A stretch of DNA of 64,000 nt from Gigaspora rosea (taxonomy: Eukaryota; Glomeromycota; Glomeromycetes; Diversisporales; Gigasporaceae): assembly GCA_003550325.1 (NCBI GenBank), contig QKWP01000062.1:240860-304859 (forward strand), given 5' to 3'. A program made the position numbers and the translations under genes. The notes under the pieces are model-generated. The model worked only from the letters and a program-made list of their open reading frames with translations. It was not told the origin of the DNA and did no database searches. Below, one piece after another: positions 10,095 through 20,908 of the stretch; the first letter of the stretch is position 1, and each line of letters opens with the position of its first letter.

Positions 10095-11348
10095 CAGTGA
10101 TATACATTCATTATGGTTAATAGCTAACATTCATAAAGCTGCTTTTATTTTAACCACTTTTCTTAACATGTAATATATACTATTTTATCTTGTTACAATG
10201 GCTTTAAATAATTTAGCTTTTGCATACTATACAAATTTTTTAATTCATTACATAAATTTATTAATAATTTAATTTTTGATATTAATAATCAAATACTAGT
10301 AAATTCTTGCATAATGATTTCTAACTCATAATGTGCAGCTAAATTTGGGATATGCGCAGTACATCTATAATGGTGAAAAATCTGTGTATCTAATTCTCTA
10401 TAAAAACTATCTGCTAAGGTTTTCTACAAACCAACATTGCTGATACATTATTGGTAGTAAGAGCCAACACTTTGTTTGTAAAATTAAATTCTACAAGAAG
10501 ATTATTAATTGTAGTTGCTATATTTATTCCTTATAATGTACAGTAAAGGGAATAATGTCTAATAAGAATTGATAAAAATTCCAATCTTGATCGATATTGT
10601 AAATAGTAATTCTAAGAAATGCTTAGTTATTTATTGTTAATAACCATATATCTGCTGTTAAAGAAACTTTTTCTAAAATTTTAGATAAAATATTAGCTAT
10701 TTTTAATTCTTTGTTCTTTGAAATAGTTTATAACTATATCTTTACAATTTAGAACTTTGTACCATGGATCTAAAATATTTATTATTTTAATAATTTTTTT
10801 ATTTTCAACAACACAAAATAATTGCTGGTCTAAATTATCCAACTAATTAAAGCTATATTATATTCTTTTTTTTTGTTTTTCAGACCATGGATCATTACAA
10901 GCAATGCTAGTTTTGATTGAGCTTTTATTTATAAAACTATAATATTAACATTATATTGACTTTTTAAATAACCTTCCAAAGTCAAATTTCCTGTTTTATC
11001 AGAAAATTCAACTTTATATTTAAAGCAAACTAGGTTATTTAGTTTTCTATAATAAAAAAAAATGCTGCCACAAAGATGATGGCTTTTTAATAAAATTATA
11101 TTTGTTTTCGATATTGAAGGTAATATAGTATTGAACTCTAATATTAAAGCATTTGGTTCTGATATTAATGTTGGTAAACTAATAGTTATTTCTAATATTG
11201 ATGGCAAACTAGTATTAGTTTTTAATATTGGGAATAATAGTTCACTATATAAAGTATAATTATCATAACCATAACTTTCATCTTCGTAATCTTCATAATC
11301 TTCGTAATCTTTATAACTATTATATTTAGAACCTTTATCAGAATTCAT
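10095..11348 (-). pseudogene. hAT-family transposase with BED zinc finger, decayed
   Basis: hAT transposases cut and paste DNA by an RNase-H-fold mechanism. The first 139 residues (11348 down to 10929) are still open and hold a BED-finger relic: FSDKTGNLTLEGYLKSQY follows the family pattern, but the second metal cysteine of the usual C-x2-C is gone. Beyond the stop, other frames give DPWSEKQKK, ISLTADIWLLTINN, FLRITIYNIDQDWNFYQFL, KVLALTTNNVSAML and HYRCTAHIPNLAAHYELEII in the right family order; the latter cover the catalytic core. Traces continue to about 10095, where foldback copy 1 begins. The C-terminal dimerisation region was not found. Several frameshifts and stops make it dead. It may have come from the source of the 8-bp-duplication elements in this window. 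Confidence 0.8.
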
Positions 11349-11637
11349 ATTTAAGAATATGGTTCTTAATTTGATTTTTAGAATGTATATATATATAGGT
11401 GAGACCTCTTTAAGTATACTCTTATTAAGTGCGCAACCTCTTTAAGCACACTTTCAAATTATAGACTAAACATATTAATCTTTATAAATGCACGACTTAT
11501 TATTTTTTAAATGCATTTATTAAAAATTTGAACTTATACTGTTTACACCTTTTCATAGTTAGTATATCAATATTTCTGCCTTCTTTCAAGAACCTATTTA
11601 TATTATAGTAATTGTTTGTTATACTATACAATGGTAA
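11349..11637. other. no gene; pogo-type half element
   Basis: 11395-11530 carries GAGACCTCTTTAAGTATACTC, AACCTCTTTAAGCACAC and TAAATGCACGAC words like the pogo-type ends at 4736 and 19666, but no matching right end was found, so it is a degraded or half copy. Confidence 0.45.
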
Positions 11638-11790
11638 ATTAGTTATAAACCAGATACCTAATTTTAATCTAATCACTAACTGATTACTGCCTAATTTATG
11701 CTATTTTTGTAACAAAAACTTTTATTAATCAGAAAGCAATAAGTTAGCAATAGAATTAAATCTAGATACTTAGTTTTACCTAATTTTTGC
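11638..11790. mobile_element. foldback MITE family G, copy 2
   Basis: The left arm contains CAGATACCTAATTTTAATCT and pairs with the right arm ending TCTAGATACTTAGTTTTACC. It matches the copy at 9930-10078, and the two flank the hAT transposase relic. Confidence 0.6.
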
Positions 11791-12839
11791 CATCTTTTGA
11801 TTTTTGTAATTTGTATACAAAACAGAATTTAATTAATAATACTAAATAAAAAAAATAAGCAAAACAATTTTTTTTTATCTTAAGCAGTCCTATAGGTACG
11901 CTTTATTAAAATGTTATAAATTTTCAGGATTTACATATTTTTAATTTGTGAGTCTATATATCACTTTGATTCTATTTTCCAAGAATGCAAAATGTGACCT
12001 GTTGCACTAATTTGATACTACAAACTAGAAGGTATTGTTGAACAGCCTAATTTAAACCTTCTTCTTCTAGCTTCTTGAGAAAAGGAATTTTAGAAAAACA
12101 AAAAAAAACAACATGTAAGAATAAAAGGATAAGATAAAAGAAGTAAACCAAAATTGAAAAGAAAGAAAAAAAAGGCTAAAAAAGGCTAAATAATAGTACT
12201 AATTTTGCCTGTATAGAAAAATATTTCTGTATATGCTAAATCTTAAAAATTATATAATACTATACTCAAGATACTTTGGCAAGTATTATATGTATAGCAA
12301 AACCATAATAGAAAAAGCTAATAAATTGAAGTAAAAAAAAGAAATCTATAGCTAAAAAAATATTCTAGAAAGAAATTTCATGTAGTTTATACCAAACTAT
12401 CACATGTTCTAAATTTTACTCATGACTTAATTCAATATGATAGCCATATCCCCAATTTGAAAGAATAAACAGTGCTGATTTTTTGGAAAGGGTAAACAAA
12501 ATACCTACTTTTTTTAAAATTTCAAAAAGCCAAAGGAGCAAGAAGGGAATGTACTAAAATAATAGAACTTGAAGAGTTATGCTATACAGAATAACAAAAC
12601 TAACTAAGCATTTATTTCTGTTTTTATATCCAGAATACTTAAACAAAGCTTCAGGTTTTTTTTGCCTACTACTTCTTTGCTTGGTAGCACTAGTGTCTTT
12701 TGCTAGAAGGCCTTTCTCATAAGGGTTCAAGTCTTTTTATCTCTATTTTAGTTACAATTTAGCATACGATGATTAGTCTTGAGTTTTCACTGCTTCAAAT
12801 AAAGTTTTGTTATATGTTATTATATTAATATTAAGAAAT
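11791..12839. other. no intact gene; coding-like remnant at 12440-12600
   Basis: Mostly AT-rich. At 12440-12600 a short in-frame run reading about ERINSADFLERVNKIPTFF is similar to the run at 6620-6720, but stops interrupt it soon. A tRNA-like pair of boxes at about 12680-12740 is too weak to call. Confidence 0.4.
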
Positions 12840-13050
12840 TTTTTATATAGATAAATATTGATATATAACAATTAATCGATATATATCAATTAAAAATTAA
12901 CAATATATATCGATAAACTAGTTATATATCGATTTGTATCTATAATCGATATATAGCATAAATAAATATAAATTGCTATATATCTATTAATCGATTTTTA
13001 TCATATTTATTAAAACTAATATATAACGATTAATGAATATTAATCACTAA
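12840..13050. repeat. ATCGATATAT palindromic element, copy 2
   Basis: The words ATCGATATAT, TATATATCGAT and AATATATATCGATAA alternate in both senses, as in the copies at 28-215 and 14450-14760. Degraded, with many indels. Confidence 0.55.
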
Positions 13051-13347
13051 ATATTTGATATTAGATTTTTGTCTGTTATACAAAAATCTTCGTAGCTATT
13101 TGCAGCATACATCAGGAACAATCGTAATTTTGAGATCTTCTCTTTGCATATTTGATAGATCTACTAGNTTAACGCTACCCTGCTAGACTATACTGATCCG
13201 GTAGCTATACATTTTTTACAGAAAAAAATATTACCACCCAGATTTCGATCGTTTCGATCTTTTATTTTTTTTTTTATTTTTTTTTTTTTTTTTTTTTTTT
13301 TTTCTTTTTATTATTTTTTTTTTTTTTATTTTTTTTTTTACTTATCG

Positions 13348-13381
<34 letters not shown>

Positions 13382-13400
13382 TCTTTTAGTTTAAAAATAT
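13051..13400. repeat. poly-T low-complexity tract
   Basis: 13260-13390 is nearly pure T with a few A, C and G. A single undetermined base is at 13168. Nothing coding is visible. Confidence 0.85.
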
Positions 13401-13760
13401 ATGGGCATAAAGGTTGACCCACTCACCTGCCACCTTACAAAGACAGACCTTTTAGAAGTGATAACTGAAATAGTGAAAAAGACAAGATATTAGAAACAAT
13501 AGCGCTAGCAATTAACTAGCATGCTGAGGAAATAGAAAAATTACAAGAAGAAGTAATTAAGTTAGGAAAAATTAACGAAGTAGAGGCAGCCAAGAACTAA
13601 AAACTGAAATAGACCAAGAATTGTGGAATAGAGATCTCCCACCTGCCTTTACTAAAGTACGTTGGACATAAAGATAAATAATTTTTTCAGTATGTTTTTG
13701 TTCTTTTTTTTTATATCATTACAACTAACATTAATACATTTTTTGGTGTTTTTTTGTGGC
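13401..13760 (+). pseudogene. coding-like remnant, unidentified
   Basis: One frame reads KDKILETIALAIN, then a stop, then HAEEIEKLQEEVIKLGKI, then more stops. The Glu/Lys/Leu pattern looks like a former coiled coil. I cannot name the family. Because of the stops it is not an active gene. Confidence 0.35.
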
Positions 13761-13965
13761 ATTTTTCGGTATTTTGCTGTCGTTCTTGCAGTGAATTGAT
13801 GCCGTTCTTGCAGTGAAGTGATAACGTTCTTGCGGTGAAATAACAGCATTATTGCAGTGAAATGACAACGTTCTTGCGTAAAGTGATGACGTTCTTGCAA
13901 TGAAGTAACAATGTTTTTGTGGTGAAGTGACAACATTTTTTCAGTAAGGTAACAGCATACTACTT
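13761..13965 (+). repeat. 22-bp minisatellite
   Basis: About nine units of a 22-bp word, typical form GTTCTTGCAGTGAAGTGACAAC, run head to tail with one to five changes each. The open frame on the other strand that spans it is periodic because of the repeat and is not a gene. Confidence 0.85.
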
Positions 13966-14449
13966 TTGCCATTTCACTGACATCATTTAAGAGGTTTTAG
14001 TCTCTTGACGTTTTTGTTGGTAAATTAGTTCGAAATTCTTATGCTTTTAGTAGTTTTTTTTTACTAGGTAATTCGCTTTGGTGTCATTGTCGTTATCATT
14101 ATCGTCGTTTTTGGAGCCTTTGGGTGTGCTTTCATACCTTAGTATCATCGTTGTTATTGGGTTTCATTACTTAGTAACTTCGATCTTTGGGCCTTTTGTA
14201 TTTTTTTTGAGTATTCATAGAGAAAACTTTGATAGAAGTTTGTAGTAGTTTAATCGATTGAAAAGATTTTGGAGATTTTTTTTCTTTTCTCATTGTATTT
14301 AGTTGCTGCTTTTTGTTGCTATTATTTGTATTTAGAAGTTGGGCCGATTAGTTATTAAAAATAAACTTGTATATAGCATGAATATGTATTACGCTTATTA
14401 AATAAATTTTAATTTTATTAATGATATAATTATTGTATAATCAGGCAGA
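13966..14449. other. no gene seen
   Basis: T-rich DNA with scattered G, no supported frame or structure. Confidence 0.6.
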
Positions 14450-14760
14450 TATATATGCATTAGTTTTGTATATTGATTATATATCGATTATTACTATTAT
14501 GGATATATATCGATTATAATCACTATCATCGGCAAATTTTATATATAGATATATATCGATTACTAACTGGGTAAGATATATATCGATACTAAATACCCCT
14601 GCTGATTTCTATCGATAGTGATAGTAATCGATATATATCTGATAATCAGATATATATCGATTACTATCACTATCGATAGAAATCAGCAGGGTATTTAGTA
14701 TCGATATATATCTTACTGATTAGTAATCGATATATATCTATATATAAAATTTACTGATGA
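14450..14760. repeat. large palindrome, two arms of about 115 bases
   Basis: From about 14527 to 14759 the sequence is a near-perfect palindrome centred on base 14644, inside GATAATC. Inner arms match base for base from ATATATCT outward through GTAATCGAT and ACTATCGATAG; a few indels appear near the tips. The arms contain TAAGATATATATCGATACTA and CATCGGCAAAT. The outer part 14450-14526 continues the ATCGATATAT theme. It would form a cruciform and looks like an inverted duplication of one element. Confidence 0.9.
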
Positions 14761-15143
14761 ACTGTAAAGTTTTCATAGATCAGCTTTCTTGAGATTTTTG
14801 GTATGAGGAATTGTCAAAAAGAGTTCATTAAAAAAATTCATCCAAATACCAATAAGCAAAACAATTGAATATTGAACATTGTGTATACAGTATATATATT
14901 TAGCTTTGGGTTATTGCCAAAAATAATTATAATTGATAAAATAATTATAATTAACTAAAGAATCGGTTTTTTTAGCAAAGAATAGAATGTTAATTTTACA
15001 AGGCTTATGCATCTAATCATACTATATAAACTTGGAATAATAATTATTTTCAACATCAGACTTCTTAAAATCATATATGTGCATTTCTGAATTAATATGT
15101 ATTCAATAAAACACTAGTTGAAATAAAGTATATCAGGTAGCTT
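14761..15143. other. no gene seen
   Basis: AT-rich; an ATAATTATAATTGATAAAATA-like local repeat near 14920-14955 is all that stands out. Confidence 0.55.
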
Positions 15144-15786
15144 AGGACCTGAAAAATCTATGTGAGATCATATTTGAAAAATAGCTAATAGAGGCCTGTT
15201 TTTTTAAAAAAGGTTATATTTGAAAAGTAGGTATTGGAGAAAAAGATTATATTTAAAAACAGCTAAATTGTATATTTAAAAGAATACTAATGGGTAATTT
15301 TTATAAATCTTATATTTGAAATATACTAATAAAAAATACAGGCCATAATAGTAACCCGGTAAGTAATAAATGCAAAAATGCAAAAATGCAAAAATCAGAA
15401 AAATGCAAAAATTGGATAAAAATTAATTAAAATGGCTTTTTTTTTTTTTGTAGTATATATTTTTATGATTTATGATACATTATGAATTAGATGAGCATAT
15501 GAAATTTTTTAGAAATTTTTTTTCATTTTTTTTTTTTAAAGAATGTTCTGTTTTTGTTTTAGAGAAGTTCTGATTTTTTTTTTCTGTTTTTTTTTTAAAG
15601 AACAGTTTGTTTTTTTTTTATTTTTATTTTTTTTAGAGACATTGTATTTCAAAAAAAGTTAAAGGTGAGTAAAAGTTTGATCTAATGTATGAAATATAGT
15701 AAATACATACCAAACCAAAAGTGCTAACCAAAAAAATTTTTACTATGATGCTCAAATATAACCTCACATAGATTATTTAGAGTCCT
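15144..15786. mobile_element. AGGACC-ended hAT-type element, copy 1 (643 bp)
   Basis: A perfect 8-bp duplication GGTAGCTT flanks it (15136-15143, 15787-15794). The ends match as inverted repeats of about 35 bases around AATCTATGTGAGATCATATT. Sub-terminal words GGTTATATTTGAAAAGTAG and ATAACCTCACATAGATT repeat inside. The same ends close the element at 55092-57484, there in the opposite sense for the inner blocks. No transposase; it is probably mobilised by a hAT enzyme. Confidence 0.85.
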
Positions 15787-16022
15787 GGTAGCTTTTTTAG
15801 TCCTAATGGCACTCAAATCATAGTATTTCCAGGTTTATACCAAATTTATAAAGTATTGGATATCTAATATTTACTAGGGTTTCGCAATTTAATTTGATTT
15901 GATTTGATTAAATATTTGATCTTAAATCAAATTCAAATACAAAAATTTCAAATCAAATTCAAATTGACAAAATATTTGATTTGATTTAACAAATATTTGA
16001 AAATTTTTATAGATATAATAGC

Positions 16023-16261
16023 TATACATGTTGGCAAAATTCCAAATTACTATGGTTTGGAATTTGTCTGCACTCAAATCCCAAATACATTCCAAATTAA
16101 TTTCTCAAAAACTTTATTAATAATCTTTGTTTAAACAAATAGTAGATTTTCTTATTGTTATAGATAACATATTTGCAACATTTTAGGCCTACTTTTTTGA
16201 TTTAATTTTTTACAAATAGCAATTGTTTTTGGGATTTGTCTGTGTTTTGCCAGCAAGTATA
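16023..16261. mobile_element. TATACATG-ended MITE, copy 2, nested
   Basis: Ends TATACATGTTGGCAAAA and the complement of TTTTGCCAGCAAGTATA. A direct repeat ATAATAGC flanks it (16015-16022, 16262-16269). The interior matches copy 1 at 6105-6361, including ACTTTATTAATAATCTTT and AAATAGCAATTGTTTTT. It sits inside the hAT-type element at 15875-17963, so it inserted later. Confidence 0.8.
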
Positions 16262-16366
16262 ATAATAGCTATTAATGCAAAATTTATTAAGACAACTTTC
16301 TTTTTGTTCTATGGTACACCAAGTCATTTCTCATCAAAAATCATGTATATTTTAATAAGAATATTG

Positions 16367-17402
16367 CTAACTTTCACCCTAGGTGATATCACCTAGATCA
16401 GGAATCGACTCAGAATTTAGCTCGGACTACCTGAATAAACGATCATCACGTAATCATATGACGCATAATTACATATGTATGCAAATTTTATATTTATCAA
16501 ATTATAACTTTGAAGTTATTAATTTTAAAACGATAGCACATTTTACATTGTTTTAGAACTTCATTCTATTAGCTACATGTAACTATACACACCCATACAC
16601 AACTTTATTATAAAGAATACATTGTGTTACTTCGCTTGCACCTATAGGGCTCACTTCATCACACTATAATCACTTCGCTATAGCTATCGCCACCGCTTCA
16701 CTTTTTAACTAAATGCCCTAACTCTAACAGCTAACAAATAAATCCACCCTAAGCCTAACTAAATAATTTACTCTACCCCTAAATCCAAACTATTCTAATT
16801 ATAATTCTAGGTACTGAACAAACCAACTTCAAGCTTTTTATGGCACCCAACGAATACATTTTGTAATTATATAAAGGTGAAATGACACTAATTCAACAAA
16901 ATATTCAATGAAATTCACAATGTCTAAGTAATGATACCCACGTCTATGAAATCACACTGGCCAACAAAACGGAAGCAACACAAAGCAGACGGCAAAGTAA
17001 GCAACACTAAACAAGTAATAAAGCAAGCAGCAGGCAAGTAACAAAATACCAAAATGGTAGCACCACAACAACAATGACACCAAAACGTCAACACCAAAGC
17101 GACGATACCAAAGCGACAACACCAAAGCGACAACAACACCAAAGCGATGACAACACCAAAAAACTAATGACACTAGTGATATACACCAATGACGAAAAGG
17201 TTATCTAAAAGCCAAGAAAACAGAAAGAGCGAAAGTTAATACTAGCCAAAAAAAAACTAAAAAGCAACTGCGGTAAAAAAAAAACAGAAACGGAATGCAA
17301 AAAAAAAATACTTATATAGTAGATCTGATTGTGTAATGGTGATAATCAAAACAATAACGATCTTCACCCGACATAGTTGATATCACCTAGAGTGAAAATT
17401 AG
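16367..17402. mobile_element. CTAA(C/T)TTTCAC-ended element with minisatellite core
   Basis: The left end CTAACTTTCACCCTAGGTGA matches the complement of the right end (CTAATTTTCACTCTAGGTGA). The core holds a CACTTCGCTATAGC cluster and, at 17087-17160, a minisatellite of AACACCAAAGCGACA words. The long Cys/Leu/Phe-rich frames on the minus strand are products of that repeat. No target duplication could be fixed. Nested in the hAT-type element at 15875-17963. Confidence 0.65.
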
Positions 17403-18129
17403 TTAAAGTCTTTTAATAAATCTATAAAATCTTAAGTTTTAAATACTTTTAAAAATGTAACTGATAAAAACTATTGTTTCTCATTAATACAATCCAAATT
17501 ATCAGTTAGAATATTTAAAAAGTTTATAAAGTTAAAGTTATATTGTATTTAAAGCTAATATGCTTTCAAAATTTTGGTGTTTAATATAAAAAAATTTAAA
17601 ATTTTTTTTATATTTTTTTTATCCAATTAGAATTAGTATATAACGCATTCTGATTGGCTAAAAAGCATTTATATATACCTAAATTTGGCACATTTGATAT
17701 GAAGTAACTTGGTGCACCATATAAAACTGTGACTATTCTAATTAGAAAAAAATTTTTTATTTAATACAAAAAAACAATTAATTTAGTAAAATTTTGAATA
17801 AATTAAAAAATTTGAAAGATGACCAAAATTTTAAAATTTTTTAAAAATTACAAATAAATTTAATTTGATTTGATTTGATCAAATCAAATTCAAATCAAGG
17901 GTTTATTCAATTTGATCAAATTCAAATATAATATTTGATTTGATTCGACTTTAAGGAACCCTAATATTTACCAATAATTCTATTAGCTTTGATATGAGCC
18001 TGGAAATAACATGATTCAAATCATTAATTAGTGCTATATTTGGACTAAAAAAATAATAATATTTGTCCAATATGCTTTATTTTAACTAATAAAAAGTAAA
18101 AAAAACAAAAGCTTTGGAACTAGATTTAT

Positions 18130-18368
18130 CAATTATTGTAACAGATTAAAATGAAATCAGATTAAAATGAAATTTTTCTATTTTTTAAGCAAAATTTTAA
18201 AATTTTTTAGGTGCCATTTTTTAGAGGTTTTTTAGCATTAGGGTTAGGGTTTAGGGTTAGGGTTATTAATAAACGAGTATATGTAGGTTTTATAAGCTTT
18301 AAAGGTAAGCAAGAAAGGTTTCCAGTTTCATTTTAATCTAATTTCATTTTAATCTGCGACAATTATTG
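18130..18368. mobile_element. inverted-repeat element with four TTAGGG-like units
   Basis: The arms pair over about 40 bases, each holding two copies of AGATTAAAATGAAAT. In the core at 18235-18269 lies TTAGGGTTAGGGTTTAGGG followed by TTAGGGTTA. A diverged relative is at 48390-48618 inside the ~72-bp satellite and keeps TAACCCTAAA. The ends differ from those of the GGGG-type telomere-motif elements, so the shared motif is not simple descent. Confidence 0.75.
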
Positions 18369-18708
18369 CACAAATGATACATTTAAAAAAATTTTGCATA
18401 TAAACTGTTGCAAATCCATTCCTTCTGATCTCTTAATATTTTTAAATTCATTATAACTTTTGGATATACTATATCACTTATAGCTGAAAAAGTTGTAAAG
18501 TATACTAATGATACCTAGCAAAATTATTTTTGTGATAATGAGATATAATCATAATTTCGTTATGACGAAACTTTGATAATTGATGGAACCCTGACAATTG
18601 ACAAAACCTATAACGAATTGACAAACCTACTTTACTTGAATCCATAAGTAATTATGTACAGCATCTAGGAATTTTATTATTAGTATATATGCAGAATGTT
18701 AACACAGA
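18369..18708. other. no gene seen
   Basis: AT-rich. TTTCGTTATGACGAAA at about 18555 is a small hairpin. No reading frame is supported. Confidence 0.5.
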
Positions 18709-18840
18709 TTTGAACTAGGTGCCTAATTTTAATGCTAACTGATTACTGCATGATTTATGCCAATTTTTGTAACAAAAAATTATCATCAATCAGAAAACAA
18801 TTAGTTAGCAATTGGATTCAAATTAGGTATCCAGTTTACA
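18709..18840. mobile_element. foldback MITE family G, copy 3
   Basis: The left arm AGGTGCCTAATTTTAAT and the right arm ending AATTAGGTATCCAGTTTAC pair as in the copies at 9930 and 11638. The 76-residue frame here lies across the foldback and is not taken as a gene. Confidence 0.6.
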
Positions 18841-19035
18841 GTATACACAATTTGCCATTTTTGATTTGTATAAAAGACAAAATATGCCACCACTTACTTT
18901 ATAGAAATAAGCTAATCTTATTATCTTTCACTTCTATATTACTAACAAGAACAATAATATAAAATCCAAGTAACTATAATATTATTATATTAGTTTATTG
19001 TGAAACAATATCAGATATTTTATTGATATTGTACA

Positions 19036-19467
19036 GGTAACCTGTGGGTTGATAGTGTAGTGGTTGCACTTCCAAGTCAACAATCACAAGGTTGCCAGTT
19101 CAAGCTCTACTAAGAACAAGAAAAACTATATGAGATCATGAGATGGATGAACTGAGCCAGGATCACGATTAAAGATTCAGCTACACTCCTTTGCATGGGA
19201 CACTCATAATTAAGAAACTTCTGGTGAAATTCTGGTCAAAATTAAATAGCTCCAGCATAATTCTAGTTGAATTAAGTATAGCTCTGGCATAATTCCGGTT
19301 GAAAGTTGAACACTACCAGTTTAATCAGTAGAAACATTAAATAGTTAAACCATATATAGATTATTACAAATGTAGGGTTAGAAAGGTCTCATTGATTAAG
19401 ATTTAATAAATTGGACACCATTGAGTGTCCTGACAATGATCAAGTCGCCAGGTTAAAAAAAAAAAAA
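19036..19467 (+). mobile_element. tRNA-derived SINE candidate with A tail
   Basis: Two polymerase III promoter boxes are visible in the right order and spacing: an A-box-like TAGTGTAGTGG at 19053-19063 and a B-box-like AGTTCAAGCTC at about 19097-19107. The arms do not fold into a proper tRNA, so it is not a tRNA gene. A body of about 340 bases follows, with a doubled CCAGCATAATTCTAGTTGAA-type word, then AATAAATTGGACACC and a 13-base A run ending at 19467. Start is approximate; the body could be two elements. Confidence 0.5.
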
Positions 19468-19665
19468 TTGTATGTATGTGTGTACATACATCATACTTAT
19501 AGCAGCTAATAGATACTAAATAAAGATATCTGATATATGCAAGGCAATATAGAAGTATACGAGTAATTAGAGAGATACATATGTATGTACGTATGTACAA
19601 TAAAAAAAATAATATATTTAAAGACTGTACAAACAATATATACTATATATAGTAAAAAAAACCTA

Positions 19666-19847
19666 CAGTCAGACCTCTCTAAATGCATAGCATCGGGACC
19701 ATAGTAAAAATTTTCAAAAACAAGCATTTAGAGAGGTTATGCATTTAGAGAGGTAAAAATCTATAAGTGTAATATTAAGTTGGGCCGAAAAAAAGCCATG
19801 CATTTAGGGAGATTTTACTTAGATATGCATTTAGGGAGGTCTGACTG
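19666..19847. mobile_element. pogo-type MITE, 182 bp
   Basis: Inverted ends with about one or two mismatches: the left reads CAGTCAGACCTCTCTAAATG, the right is its complement. TA flanks both sides (19664-19665, 19848-19849). Inside, TTTAGAGAGGTTATGCATTT and related words repeat the end motif, giving sub-terminal copies. The short frames across it are not genes. Confidence 0.85.
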
Positions 19848-19855
19848 TATTATGA

Positions 19856-20035
19856 ACCTAAAAACCTAAAAACCTAAAAACCTATTCGAACCTAAAAACC
19901 TATTTGAACCTAAAAACCTAAAAACCTATTGCAAACCTAAAAACCTAGGTCCCAAAATTAGAACCTGGTTTTTGAAAAACCAGGTTCCCAAAACTAGGTT
20001 CTTAGGTTCCGAACCTAAGATCTTTACCAACCCTA
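19856..20035 (+). repeat. AACCTAAAAACCT tandem repeat
   Basis: The word AACCTAAAAACCTA is repeated about ten times with AT-G spacers, ending in AACCTGGTTTTTGAAAAACC and AGGTTC words able to fold back. Compare the tract at 7660-7800. Confidence 0.85.
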
Positions 20036-20295
20036 CATGTAATACTTATCCATTGTTCCAAATATAGTTTGGGTTAGTAGAATGTAAGGGATTCTACTAA
20101 AGTCCCAAATTGCCGGGTTTGGTTTACATCCCTACCGCTAATGCAATACTTGAATGTGTCCAATTAATCAAAAATTTTTAACTATAGTTTTATTTAGTTA
20201 CACTTTACGATTGTCATGAAAATTACAATAAAAAAATAAATTCTACATGAGTTGAACCAGATTTTTTTAAGAACTAATCTTTCATTAAGATCGCT

Positions 20296-20455
20296 GACAA
20301 AAAAGTGCTCAATATAGGCCCCTCCCCGGTGGCCTATTTGATGGCCCAGAACAATGAAATAATCGATATATATAATCGATCGATTATTTTAGAACCTGTC
20401 ATTGTTCCATAGAGGAGGCCATCAGAAAGGGGGCTATATTGAGCTCTTTTCTGTC
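20296..20455. mobile_element. GACA-ended MITE, 160 bp
   Basis: The left arm GACAAAAAAGTGCTCAATAT and the right arm, its near complement ending GAGCTCTTTTCTGTC, pair for about 60 bases including GGCCCC and TGATGGCC. The core is an ATCGATATATATAATCGATC palindrome. No convincing target duplication. Confidence 0.75.
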
Positions 20456-20908
20456 GGTGCCCTAATAAATCTTTACGATTTTGTCGTTCAATTTTGATGC
20501 ATAAAATCTAGTTACGTATAAAGTCATTAATAATGTACCTCATATGATTTTGATTAATTAGTATAGGAGTAAAAATTCGGTTCTTCCCCTTAGCAGATAT
20601 TATATCGTACATATTGATGTAATTGTCCTCAATTATTTCCCTGCATGTTATAATTGTTCTTTGGTCCATGAGACAAACCATGAAACACTCATAAGCAATC
20701 CATGAGACGCATTTCCAACAATGGTCTGACAATGGATATCTCCTCAGGGGGAGGACTGAATTTTTTGCCCTATACCAGAAACCCCAATAGTGCATGTAAA
20801 ATATGATAACTGTAAGTACTGTGCGTACGTACGCACGTACGCGAATTCCGGGGACTATCGGATGTCATTTACACGTCGCTTTGGGAAACTAGTAAGTCAA
20901 AAGGGTCA
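20456..20908. other. no supported gene; 95-residue minus-strand frame
   Basis: A minus-strand frame at 20508-20795 is open for 95 residues but matches nothing I recognise and has no clear splice partners. I do not call it. At 20821-20843 a CGTACG-rich tract (GTGCGTACGTACGCACGTAC) can form Z-like or hairpin DNA; a similar CGTACGTACGTACGTA run is at 36256. Confidence 0.4.

Larger units (their letters stand above)
15875..17963. mobile_element. TAGGGTT-ended hAT-type element, 2089 bp
   Basis: A perfect 8-bp duplication ATATTTAC flanks it (15867-15874, 17964-17971). Ends: TAGGGTTTCG on the left and TAGGGTTCCT on the complement of the right. Just inside each end are arrays of TTTGATTTGATT and its complement, AAATCAAATTCAAATC, repeated many times. 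Two other elements are inserted within it (16023-16261 and 16367-17402). No transposase frame was found. Confidence 0.85.
15798..18047. mobile_element. TAGTCC-ended MITE split by a later insertion
   Basis: 15798-15874 and 17972-18047 are inverted arms: the left holds TAGTCCTAATGGCACTCAAA, the right the complement of TAGTCCAAATATAGCAC plus TATTTCCAGG. Removing the hAT-type element and one of its duplications leaves a simple foldback of about 150 bp. No clear target duplication was found for the outer element. Confidence 0.65.

Noticed and set aside
12672-12745. Second tRNA-derived SINE
   Set aside because: Only a GGTTCAAGTC B-box-like word and a weak A box; no tail or body.
13652-13972. 106-residue minus-strand frame with repeated HHFT-like words
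   Set aside because: It is the 22-bp minisatellite read in one frame.
16924-17173. Two Cys/Leu/Phe/Trp-rich minus-strand frames that could look like membrane proteins
   Set aside because: They are translations of a CAACACCAAAGCGA minisatellite inside a mobile element; no start context or partner exons.
19036-19110. tRNA gene
   Set aside because: A and B boxes are present, but acceptor and anticodon stems do not pair; treated as a SINE head.
20508-20795. 95-residue minus-strand frame as a gene
   Set aside because: No recognised family, no splice partners, and bordered by MITE and hairpin elements.
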